Assembly: GCA_052388275.1 (NCBI GenBank) | Contig: JBQTII010000122.1 | Span: 1 to 18,530, forward strand | DNA length: 18,530 nt | DNA from: JBQTII01 sp052388275 | GTDB lineage: Bacteria; Actinomycetota; Actinomycetes; Sporichthyales; Sporichthyaceae | Reading direction: 5' to 3' | Shown: positions 7,436-13,166 of the stretch, in pieces | Position numbering within the stretch: position 1 is the first letter of the stretch | Layout of the letters: the number at the start of each line of letters is the position of its first letter | The notes under the pieces: generated by a model | What the model was told of the DNA's origin: nothing | Seen by the model: the letters and a program-made list of their open reading frames with translations, nothing else | Database searches by the model: none | Position numbers and translations under genes: made by a program

Positions 7436-7457
7436 AGAGTAACTCTACTCGTATTCT
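7436..7457. promoter_or_regulatory. Likely divergent promoter region of kinase and secreted-protein genes
   Basis: This is the AT-richest part of the 209-bp gap between two divergent genes. It holds a TATTCT box on the + strand (7452-7457), a TAGAGT box on the minus strand (7447 to 7442), and the short palindrome AGAGT-A-ACTCT (7436-7446). Both boxes fit the -10 pattern TANNNT. Convincing -35 boxes are not visible. Both leaders would be close to 100 nt. Confidence 0.35.
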
Positions 7458-7550
7458 GTCGCAGGCAAAAGTGCCGAATCGCGAGCCGGGCCAACGCACT
7501 CCGCTGCCGCTGCGGCCCGGCGCGCATGCGGCGGCCCGCGCCGCGAAAGA

Positions 7551-9080
7551 ATGTCCACCGTGCCCCCCGAGTCCCGCTTCGCCGACCGGTACCGGCTCAC
7601 CGAGACCCTCGGCCGGGGCGGCATGGGTGAGGTCTGGAAGGCCTACGACGAACGGCTGAACCGCTGGTGCGCCATCAAGTTGCTGCGTCAGATGCAGGAC
7701 GGCGCGACGGCGGAACGCTTCTCCCGCGAGGCGCGCACGCTGGCCTCGCTGCGCCACCCGGGCGTGGTCGATGTGTACGACTACGGCGTCGCCGCGGACC
7801 GGCCCTACCTGGTGATGGAACTGCTACCCGGCCCCTCGCTTGCCCAACTCCTGCGCGAGCAGGGCCCGCTGCCGATCGAGACGGTGCGCCGCTACGGGGC
7901 TCAGGCCGCTGACGCCCTGCAGGCAGTGCACGATGCCGGCGTCATCCACCGCGACATCAAGCCCGGCAACCTGGTGGTCGATTCGAGCGGCTCGATCCGG
8001 CTCGTCGACTTCGGGATCGCGCTCGGCTCCAGCACCGACAACCCGCTGACCGAACTCGGCGCGATCATCGGCAGCGCGTCCTACCTGGCGCCCGAGCAGG
8101 CCACCGGCGGGCGGGCAGACGCCCGCTCGGATTTGTACGCGCTCGGGTGTCTGCTGATGACGCTGCTGACCGGCAAGCCGCCCTTCGACGACGACGCGCC
8201 GGTCGAGATCCTGGGTCGGCACCTCAACGAAGCGCCGGTGCGTCCCTCCGACCGGCGCGCACAGATCCCTGCCGACCTGGACCAACTCGTGATGGACCTG
8301 CTGGCCAAATCGCCCGCGCAACGCCCGGCCAGCGCGGCCGAGGTCGCCTACCGGCTTTCCGGAGGTACCAGGCCCCGCCCCGGCCCGGTGCCCCTGCCTG
8401 TCCGCAGCGGCCCGATCGACACCCGGGTTTCCGGGACGCGCGCCGTGACCCCCGCGGCGGCGGTGGGCCCGGGCCGCGGCGCGCCCCGCCGGCGCCGCGG
8501 CCTGGCGCCCCTGGGTATCGCGGTCGTCGTCGCCTTGGGCGCTGTGACCATCGGATGGGCGCTGACCCGCCCTCAGGAAGGCGGAACCTCGATCCCGTTC
8601 GTACCTCCGACCGCCGAACCCACGCCGAGCGCCACCGCGACTCGGCCGCCGCGGCCGACCCCCAGCCCGAGCGCGCCGACGCCCCTTGCCCCGCTGACCC
8701 CGCCACCGCCGCAGGAGTTCCCCAGGCCCACCAAACCCGCAGTGATCCCGCCCATCATTCCCCCGATCATCCCCCCGGCGCCGACCCAGGAACCGACGCG
8801 GACGCCCGAGCCAGAACCGACACCCACCGCGGAACTCGACGCCTTGCGCGACGCGGTCGAGCAGGCGGCCATCGCCGAGGCGTCGGTCAAGGACGACCTG
8901 CGCTCGCGCGTCGCGGCGATCCGCGCAGCAGCTGAATCCGGTCGGTCCGACGACGCCGTCGACCTCGTCGACGAGTTCACCGAGCAGGTCGGCGAACTCG
9001 AGGGCACCGGGGCCCTGGACCCGGACACCGCGACGGCGCTGCGTAACGCGGCCGCCGACCTGCGCGCCGCGCTGACCTGA
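7551..9080 (+). CDS. Transmembrane serine/threonine protein kinase
   Basis: The 509-residue product has a complete Hanks-type kinase domain at residues 14-270: glycine loop GRGGMG (21-26), lysine 43 in AIKLL, HRDIKPGN (133-140) with catalytic D135, DFG (153-155), and LAPE (179-182) before SDLYALGCLL. A basic, proline-rich juxtamembrane segment leads to one membrane helix (about 318-338). Outside is a Pro/Thr linker (about 350-427), then a helical domain (428-509) with ELDALRDAVEQAAIAEASV. No PASTA repeats are present, so the outer domain is not the usual PknB muropeptide sensor. The ATG at 7551 is preceded by a weak GAAAGA. Secreted-protein genes and a sigma/anti-sigma pair follow. A link to signalling there is inferred from position only. 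Confidence 0.9.
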   Translation: MSTVPPESRFADRYRLTETLGRGGMGEVWKAYDERLNRWCAIKLLRQMQDGATAERFSREARTLASLRHPGVVDVYDYGVAADRPYLVMELLPGPSLAQLLREQGPLPIETVRRYGAQAADALQAVHDAGVIHRDIKPGNLVVDSSGSIRLVDFGIALGSSTDNPLTELGAIIGSASYLAPEQATGGRADARSDLYALGCLLMTLLTGKPPFDDDAPVEILGRHLNEAPVRPSDRRAQIPADLDQLVMDLLAKSPAQRPASAAEVAYRLSGGTRPRPGPVPLPVRSGPIDTRVSGTRAVTPAAAVGPGRGAPRRRRGLAPLGIAVVVALGAVTIGWALTRPQEGGTSIPFVPPTAEPTPSATATRPPRPTPSPSAPTPLAPLTPPPPQEFPRPTKPAVIPPIIPPIIPPAPTQEPTRTPEPEPTPTAELDALRDAVEQAAIAEASVKDDLRSRVAAIRAAAESGRSDDAVDLVDEFTEQVGELEGTGALDPDTATALRNAAADLRAALT

Positions 9081-9081
9081 G

Positions 9082-9135
9082 CCCGCGGACCTGAACCCGC
9101 TGACCTGAACCCGCGGACCTGAACCCGCTGACCTG
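9082..9135. repeat. 14-bp tandem repeat just after the kinase stop codon
   Basis: Four units of 14 bp start at 9082, 9096, 9110 and 9124. They alternate between CCCGCGGACCTGAA and CCCGCTGACCTGAA, and the last is cut short, so the array is also two copies of a 28-bp unit. A degenerate unit (9068-9081) covers the kinase stop codon. The array seems to have expanded from the gene's end. Each unit carries TGA, giving repeated stops. Confidence 0.85.
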
Positions 9136-9169
9136 CCCCGCGAAGACCTCGCCTCCCCCGCCAAAGCGC

Positions 9170-9218
9170 TGCGTCCGACTAGGTGGTCGCTATGGCAACC
9201 ACTCCCTCGGACGTCCCG
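9170..9218 (-). repeat. 49-bp nested-palindrome element, copy B
   Basis: Read on the minus strand it matches copy A at about 43 of 49 positions, keeping the outer arms CGTCCGA and TCGGACG and the inner palindrome TGGTTGCCATAGCGACCA. It lies 89 nt after the kinase stop and 118 nt before the first secreted-paralog gene. Relative to the flanking genes its orientation is the same as copy A's, which argues for a transcription-linked role such as terminator or operator. Confidence 0.8.
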
Positions 9219-9257
9219 GGTTGTTCACCGCGGCCGGAAGAAAACTTCGCTGGGCCC

Positions 9258-9285
9258 GAGAACCGATCCGGGTGGCGTGCCCGTA
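9258..9285 (+). promoter_or_regulatory. Predicted ECF-sigma promoter of secreted paralog 1
   Basis: GAGAAC (9258-9263) and CCCGTA (9280-9285) are separated by exactly 16 nt. The same pair with the same spacing precedes paralogs 2 and 3. GAAC with CGTA fits the usual -35 and -10 cores of ECF sigma promoters. The start codon is 52 nt from the -10 end, so the leader would be about 45 nt. Confidence 0.7.
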
Positions 9286-9336
9286 ACTCCTGATGTCCGA
9301 CCGGAACGGCCGGGGGACAACAACCAGGAGGACATC

Positions 9337-9822
9337 ATGAACACCGCTTCGCGCATCACCACCGCGACCGCCGCAGCCCTCATCGCCGGACTCGCCTTTG
9401 TACCCGCCGCCCACGGCGCGGCCGCCGGATTCGTCGACGTCGAGCGCGACGCCGCCAGCATCAACGAGCGCAGCGCCACACAGTCGAACACCGCCTTCTC
9501 CACGATGCGCTGGCGAGTCGGCGTCGGCGGGGACAGCGGTTCCACTCAGGGCTTCCTCAACGGCGTGTTGACCTACCGCGGCGGAACGGCCGGCTGCGCG
9601 AAGCTCGTGGTGACCTGGCTCGACGGGTCCAACCGGTCGATCGGTTCCGATGTGCGCCGGACCTGCACGACGAACAGCCTGCCGAGCGAGATCCGGCTGC
9701 GTAACGTCAGCCACCAGCAGAGCGGCCTGAACTGCGCCAGCATCAAGCTGTACTACAGCCACGCACCCAACGAGGACAGCTTCCGCTTCGACGGCGGCCG
9801 CGTGGTGTGCGTCGGCAGCTGA
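9337..9822 (+). CDS. Small secreted cysteine-paired protein, paralog 1
   Basis: The 161-residue product has a signal peptide with cleavage likely near AHG-AAA (residue 27). The mature protein has four cysteines (87, 110, 133, 158), fitting two disulfides. The core MRWRVGVG, then LNGVLTYRGGTAGCAKLVVTW (about 74-94) aligns with the other two paralogs downstream. I do not recognise a named family. The ATG at 9337 has a strong AGGAGG 3 nt before it and starts the signal peptide; an upstream in-frame GTG would spoil it. A shared promoter signature lies 52 nt upstream, and a strong hairpin follows 73 nt after the stop, so it is probably transcribed alone. Confidence 0.85.
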   Translation: MNTASRITTATAAALIAGLAFVPAAHGAAAGFVDVERDAASINERSATQSNTAFSTMRWRVGVGGDSGSTQGFLNGVLTYRGGTAGCAKLVVTWLDGSNRSIGSDVRRTCTTNSLPSEIRLRNVSHQQSGLNCASIKLYYSHAPNEDSFRFDGGRVVCVGS

Positions 9823-9895
9823 CCTGCCGTGGCACACACAACACTGACGCACAACCGCGCCGAAGGACGCCGATGAACCCTGTTCCCGCAGCAGC

Positions 9896-9919
9896 CCCCC
9901 GCATCCGCGATGCGTGGGG
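9896..9919 (+). terminator. Probable terminator hairpin after secreted paralog 1
   Basis: CCCC plus CGCATC (9896-9905) pairs with GATGCG and GGGG (9909-9919) around the 3-nt loop CGC, with one bulged T. This gives a 10-bp GC-rich stem. It lies 73 nt after the stop and 67 nt before the next promoter signature. No T-tract follows, as is common in high-GC actinobacteria. A 41-codon open frame crosses it (9873-9998) and is probably not a gene. Confidence 0.5.
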
Positions 9920-9985
9920 CCGCTGCGCGTACAGCCGCGAGGAGTCCCGAGCCCGAAAGATTCGAGGAAATTTCCTTGCAGGAAT

Positions 9986-10013
9986 GAGAACTGATTGACC
10001 GTCATCGCCCGTA
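9986..10013 (+). promoter_or_regulatory. Predicted ECF-sigma promoter of secreted paralog 2
   Basis: GAGAAC (9986-9991), 16 nt, then CCCGTA (10008-10013), 49 nt before the start codon. Just upstream (9966-9975) is the palindrome GGAAATTTCC, which is nearly repeated at the same distance before the fourth motif copy inside the anti-sigma gene. Confidence 0.75.
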
Positions 10014-10061
10014 CCTCAATCAGCTGCCGGAATCACCGGCGACGATCGACAGGAGCCCGCG

Positions 10062-10532
10062 ATGACCAGCACCCGCACCCTGACCCGCACCGCCGCCGGC
10101 GCCTTCGCCGCTCTCGCGCTGGTGGCCAGCGCGCAGCAGGCCGAAGCGGCCGTCGTCCTCGAACGCCAGTCCGTGATCATCAGCTCGCCGGCCGCCGAGA
10201 TGCGCGGCGAGGTCACCTGGACCCTGCACCCGGACACCGACGGCGGGAAGATCAGCGCCGACCTGCGGGGGCAGATCACGATTGAGCCCGGTTCCTGCGC
10301 CCGCGTCGTGACGACCGGGGTGAGTAAAACCGGAGCACACCGCACACCGTCCGCCATCTCCGGCAAGGTGTGCGCGCTCAAGCGCACCGAGATCGGGCGC
10401 TTCAGCGTGGCCCCGGTCTCCGCGCGGAGCCTGCAGTGCCTGAACTACGCCCTCATGGTCGGGCCGTTGGTCGGTCAGGGTCAGCAGGAGCAGTACCGCA
10501 GCGCAGGTAACCGGCGGATCTGCCGAGGCTGA
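10062..10532 (+). CDS. Small secreted cysteine-paired protein, paralog 2
   Basis: The 156-residue product has a signal peptide ending near AEA (residue 29). Four cysteines follow (79, 104, 126, 154) with spacing close to paralog 1 (25, 22 and 28 residues against 23, 23 and 25). The block GEVTWTLHP, then ADLRGQITIEPGSCARVVTTG aligns with paralog 3's VVQWSVD, then ANVSIQPGQCARVILTW. The family is not one I can name. The ATG at 10062 has AGGAG 7 nt upstream. It has its own promoter signature, and only 87 nt separate it from paralog 3, which also has its own. Confidence 0.85.
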   Translation: MTSTRTLTRTAAGAFAALALVASAQQAEAAVVLERQSVIISSPAAEMRGEVTWTLHPDTDGGKISADLRGQITIEPGSCARVVTTGVSKTGAHRTPSAISGKVCALKRTEIGRFSVAPVSARSLQCLNYALMVGPLVGQGQQEQYRSAGNRRICRG

Positions 10533-10542
10533 GCAAAGTGGC

Positions 10543-10570
10543 GAGAACCGATCGCCGCATGAAGCCCGTA
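10543..10570 (+). promoter_or_regulatory. Predicted ECF-sigma promoter of secreted paralog 3
   Basis: GAGAAC (10543-10548), 16 nt, then CCCGTA (10565-10570), 50 nt before the start codon. It starts 11 nt after the stop of paralog 2, so most of the short gap between the genes is promoter and leader. CGATC directly follows GAGAAC, as at paralog 1 and in the anti-sigma copy. Confidence 0.75.
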
Positions 10571-10619
10571 CCTGCAAGCAACCACCCGATCCGGACCACG
10601 ACCACAGGAGCCAACAGCC

Positions 10620-11102
10620 ATGAAGCACACCATGCGCACCGCCACTGTTCTCACCCTTGCAACGCTCGCCTTCCTCCCCGCAGCGTCCGCTGTCGGCGCC
10701 GCCGCAAGCACCCCGCACGTTCCGGCGGCGTTCACCCTCGCGGACACCGACCCGCTGGAACTGACCAGCCCTCAGGCACGTGTCGCCGGTGTCGTGCAGT
10801 GGTCCGTCGACCGCGCGGCCCGCCAGGTCCAAGGCGGGGTCCAGGCCAACGTCTCGATCCAGCCCGGCCAGTGCGCCCGCGTGATCCTGACCTGGCGGTC
10901 CGCCGCCGGCGCGGCACTCAACACCGACCAGGTCTTCCGCTGCAACACCGGCTCGAGCGCCCTTTCGGTCCGCCTGAGCCCGGCCAACGCCGGACACTCT
11001 GGCACCGGCCTGCGGAGACTGGACGCGGCGCTGTTCGCCGGTCCCTCCGGCGGGTTCAGCTCACAGGTCGACGCCGGCACCGCCGAGTTCCTCAACGGCT
11101 GA
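10620..11102 (+). CDS. Small secreted protein, paralog 3, missing the second cysteine pair
   Basis: The 160-residue product has a signal peptide with cleavage near residues 24-29. It keeps the first cysteine pair (85 and 108, spacing 23 as in paralog 1) in QCARVILTW and VFRCNTG. Where paralogs 1 and 2 have cysteines 3 and 4, it reads LRRLDAALFAG and AEFLNG, so the second disulfide is gone. The rest of the fold pattern is kept. AGGAG lies upstream of the ATG at 10620 at a slightly long spacing (10 nt). The sigma gene begins 112 nt after the stop, after a possible imperfect hairpin at 11133-11159. Confidence 0.85.
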   Translation: MKHTMRTATVLTLATLAFLPAASAVGAAASTPHVPAAFTLADTDPLELTSPQARVAGVVQWSVDRAARQVQGGVQANVSIQPGQCARVILTWRSAAGAALNTDQVFRCNTGSSALSVRLSPANAGHSGTGLRRLDAALFAGPSGGFSSQVDAGTAEFLNG

Positions 11103-11132
11103 ACCCCACCACCTCCTCATCGGCCGGCGCAC

Positions 11133-11159
11133 CCCAAGGAGCACCCGTGATCCTGGGGC
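11133..11159 (+). terminator. Possible imperfect hairpin before the sigma gene
   Basis: CCCCAAGGA (11133-11141) can pair with TCCTGGGG (11152-11159) with one bulged base and a 10-nt loop. It lies 30 nt after the stop of paralog 3. The imperfect stem and long loop make this weak, but no better terminator is visible in the gap. Confidence 0.3.
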
Positions 11160-11202
11160 CGGGACAGCGCACGACGCCTGGATAGCCCCCGGCACGCTCC
11201 GG

Positions 11203-11208
11203 TACCGT
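11203..11208 (+). promoter_or_regulatory. Possible leaderless -10 box of the sigma gene
   Basis: TACCGT is followed by exactly 6 nt and then the GTG at 11215. The same layout occurs before the tetR-type gene and the gene at 12972. There is no Shine-Dalgarno before the GTG, which supports a leaderless transcript. The GAGAAC-N16-CGTA signature is absent here, so the sigma gene does not appear to be autoregulated by this motif at its own start. Confidence 0.4.
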
Positions 11209-11214
11209 TCCGAC

Positions 11215-11760
11215 GTGGATTCAGCGACGCTGTCAGGTTTTCGCGCCGGCGATCCAGCTGCGGTGCGCGAGGTGTACCAGCGCTACGGGCGCCTGGTGTT
11301 CAGCGTCGCCCTGCGCGTGCTGGGCGATCGCGGGCTCGCCGAGGACGCCACCCAACAGGCTTTCGTGCAGGCCTGGCGGGCGGCAGGCAGCTACGACCCT
11401 GCGCGCGACATCGCGCCCTGGCTGGCCACCATCGCGCACCGCGCGGCCATCGACCTCGCCCGCCGCGAGCGCGACCGCGGGCACGACTCCCTCGATGACC
11501 CCGAGTCGACTCCGGCCTCGTGGCTCGCCGTGGCGGACACCACCGAGAGTGCGTACCAGACCTGGACCGTGCGCGAAGCGGTGGACGAACTTCCCGACGA
11601 GGAACGTGACATCGTCCGCCTGCAGCATCTGGAGGGGTACACCCACTCCGAGATCGCCGGCAAACTCGAGATCCCGATCGGGACCGTGAAGTCCCGCTCC
11701 AGCCGCGCCCATCGGCGCCTGGCCTCCCGCCTGGGCCACCTGCGCGAGGCGAGCGCATGA
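11215..11760 (+). CDS. ECF-family RNA polymerase sigma factor
   Basis: The 181-residue product has the two-domain ECF layout. Region 2 (about 17-85) includes LAEDATQQAFVQAWRAAGSYDP and WLATIAHRAAIDLARR. Region 4 (about 118-172) includes VDELPDEERDIVRLQHLEGY and the helix-turn-helix THSEIAGKLEIPIGTVKSR. It directs RNA polymerase to a small promoter set. Length is typical. It resembles SigK-type factors that pair with RskA-like anti-sigma proteins, which is what follows: its TGA overlaps the next ATG in ATGA. The GTG at 11215 is chosen because it gives a full region 2. Likely targets are the GAGAAC-N16-CGTA promoters upstream and within the next gene. Confidence 0.92.
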   Translation: MDSATLSGFRAGDPAAVREVYQRYGRLVFSVALRVLGDRGLAEDATQQAFVQAWRAAGSYDPARDIAPWLATIAHRAAIDLARRERDRGHDSLDDPESTPASWLAVADTTESAYQTWTVREAVDELPDEERDIVRLQHLEGYTHSEIAGKLEIPIGTVKSRSSRAHRRLASRLGHLREASA

Positions 11761-12785
11761 ACGCTCGCGAAGGCGCGGACGAGGCCTTCCTTGCCTTCCT
11801 GGCGGGCGAGACCGATGCGGCGCCGAACCCTGACGCGGCGGCGCTGCGCGAGCTGCTGGCCGATCCCGCGGCGTGGGCGCAACCTGGGCCGGAGCTGGCC
11901 GAGCGGATCGTCGCGGAAATTTCTTTCGGGAACCGAGAACCGATCGGCGCCCCCGCTGCGTATATCCAAGTTATGGACAGATCCGACCCCGACCAGCAGG
12001 TCGTCGCCTACCTGATGGGCGACCTCGATTCGGCCGTGCCCGAGCCGGAGCTGGCCCAGTTGCGCGAGCTGCTGGCCGATCCGGCGATCTGGGCGCTGCC
12101 CTCCCCGGCGCTCGGTGACCGGGTCAGCGCGGCCGTCACCCGCGCGGCCGCGCAGGCAGCGCCGCCCCCGATACTCGCCGTTGCCCCGGCCCCGGCCTCC
12201 TCAACTCCGCCGCCGGCCCCGGTGATCTCGTTGGCCGCGCGCAGACCCCGCCGCTGGATGGGACTGGCCGCGGCTGCCGCCGTGCTCGGCATCGGCGTGG
12301 GCGCCCTGCTCCCGATCGGGTCCGGGGATGGCTCCGACCCCACGTTCACGATGGCCCTGTCGGCGCCGACGGCGAGCGGCGCGGCCGCGAGTGCGGACCT
12401 GACCCGGACCGATTCGGGCTGGCACATCGAACTCGACGTCAGCGGCCTGCCGCCGATCGACGGGACGGGCACCTTCTACCAGGCGTGGCTGAAGAACGAC
12501 GCCGGCGTGCTGGTGCCGATCGGCACCTTCGACGAGGCGGGGCCGATCGACCTATGGGCCGGGGTCTCACCTGTGGACTTCCCGACGATCACCGTCACGC
12601 TGGAGTCGACCGACGGCAACCAGGCCTCCTCCGGCAACCGTGTCCTGCTCGGCAGGCTCGCTGAAGCAGGCCCCGCTCCCGAGCCCGCGCCGACGACCGC
12701 CCCTGCCCCTGCCCCCGCCCCCGCGCCCGCCCCCGCGCCCGCCGCCTCTGCCGTCGCCACCCCCGAGCCGAGCGCCTCACCGTGA
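11757..12785 (+). CDS. RskA-like transmembrane anti-sigma protein with duplicated N-terminal domain
   Basis: The 342-residue product has a cytoplasmic N-terminus, one membrane helix (about 168-186, MGLAAAAAVLGIGVGALLP) and an outer domain with DLTRTDSGWHIELDVSGLPP and FYQAWLKNDAGVLVPIGTF, typical of RskA-like anti-sigma factors. It ends in a Pro-Ala repeat. Start and sigma stop overlap in ATGA, so it should hold that sigma factor. No zinc-binding HxxxCxxC motif is present. The N-terminal domain occurs twice, at about residues 9-55 and 79-127, both containing LRELLADPA. The repeats are 216 bp apart, and 22 nt are identical (11845-11866 and 12061-12082). The linker between them is translated from a promoter-like sequence. 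An in-frame ATG at 11973 could start a shorter form. Confidence 0.85.
   Translation: MNAREGADEAFLAFLAGETDAAPNPDAAALRELLADPAAWAQPGPELAERIVAEISFGNREPIGAPAAYIQVMDRSDPDQQVVAYLMGDLDSAVPEPELAQLRELLADPAIWALPSPALGDRVSAAVTRAAAQAAPPPILAVAPAPASSTPPPAPVISLAARRPRRWMGLAAAAAVLGIGVGALLPIGSGDGSDPTFTMALSAPTASGAAASADLTRTDSGWHIELDVSGLPPIDGTGTFYQAWLKNDAGVLVPIGTFDEAGPIDLWAGVSPVDFPTITVTLESTDGNQASSGNRVLLGRLAEAGPAPEPAPTTAPAPAPAPAPAPAPAASAVATPEPSASP
11935..11962 (+). promoter_or_regulatory. Predicted internal ECF-sigma promoter inside the anti-sigma gene
   Basis: GAGAAC (11935-11940), 16 nt, then TGCGTA (11957-11962). Spacing, -35 and CGTA core equal those of the three secreted paralogs. The upstream GGAAATTTC (11915-11923) also matches the region before paralog 2. 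The ATG at 11973 lies 10 nt after the -10, so a transcript from here would have only a few leader bases. Codons here drop to about half G/C at the third position, unlike the gene around them. Confidence 0.65.
12695..12756 (+). repeat. Pro-Ala repeat at the anti-sigma C-terminus
   Basis: Alternating GCC/GCG and CCC/CCT codons encode a run of about ten Ala-Pro pairs near residues 313-333. It forms an extended tail outside the membrane. Such runs vary in length by slippage, and this one is also prone to sequencing error. Confidence 0.75.
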
Positions 12786-12799
12786 CCGATCACGGTGAG
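12776..12799 (+). terminator. Strong hairpin overlapping the anti-sigma stop codon
   Basis: CTCACCGTGA (12776-12785) and TCACGGTGAG (12790-12799) form a perfect 10-bp stem around the 4-nt loop CCGA. The TGA stop is the last part of the left arm. It is the clearest terminator-like hairpin in the window and would end the sigma/anti-sigma operon. There is no T-tract. Confidence 0.65.
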
Positions 12800-12823
12800 C
12801 CCGCTCGTGCGTGGCAAACACGG

Positions 12824-12859
12824 GCGATTCCCGGCTCCGACTGAGTGACTCGGAATCGC
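12824..12859. repeat. Inverted repeat in the gap before the antitoxin-like gene
   Basis: GCGATTCC (12824-12831) and GGAATCGC (12852-12859) are perfect 8-bp complements, 20 nt apart. They lie in the 186-bp gap between the sigma operon terminator and the small gene at 12972. It may be an operator or part of a second hairpin; position favours regulation of the downstream pair. Confidence 0.4.
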
Positions 12860-12959
12860 GGGCTCCGCCGTGATTGCTCTGGACAAACCGGCCGCACGGA
12901 AGATCGGAGCCGCACAGATTCGACTCCGCGTTGCTCATCGAGCGCGCAACGTCGGCGCC

Positions 12960-12965
12960 TACCAT
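12960..12965 (+). promoter_or_regulatory. Possible leaderless -10 box of the antitoxin-like gene
   Basis: TACCAT is followed by exactly 6 nt and the ATG at 12972, with no Shine-Dalgarno. This matches the leaderless layout seen at other genes here. Confidence 0.4.
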
Positions 12966-12971
12966 GGCGGC

Positions 12972-13166
12972 ATGGCAATCGAGAAGGTCGTCACGTTCAA
13001 GCGGTTGCACGACCGCGATCGCGACGACCTGCATTACTGGCGGAGCCGACCCGTCGCGGAACGGATCGCTCACGTCGAGGAGCTTCGGTCCGAACACCAC
13101 GGGTGGGACGAGCATGAAACTGAACCGCGACTTCAGCGAGTTCATCGCATTTTGCATCGAGCGTGA
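12972..13166 (+). CDS. Small antitoxin-like partner of the nucleotidyltransferase
   Basis: The 64-residue product begins MAIEKVVTFKRLHDRDRDDL and includes YWRSRPVAERIAHVEELR and PRLQRVHRILHRA. It is charged, helical and has no membrane segment. Small proteins of this kind, with a D-x-x-YW-x-S motif and an R-x-x-R-V-x-R end, are commonly found just before nucleotidyltransferases like the one that follows, and the pair is often treated as toxin-antitoxin-like. Its end overlaps the nucleotidyltransferase start by 53 nt in another frame, which ties their translation together. The ATG at 12972 is preferred over an upstream in-frame start because of the -10 box 6 nt before it. Antitoxin activity is inferred from context. 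Confidence 0.7.
   Translation: MAIEKVVTFKRLHDRDRDDLHYWRSRPVAERIAHVEELRSEHHGWDEHETEPRLQRVHRILHRA

Noticed and set aside
9873..9998. A 41-codon open frame beginning MNPVPAAAPR with GAAGGA upstream
   Set aside because: It crosses a strong hairpin (9896-9919) and ends inside the promoter signature of paralog 2. Its first codons resemble the leader region before paralog 3 (ATGAAGCCCGTACC), so it is probably a decayed copy of promoter-leader sequence, not a gene.
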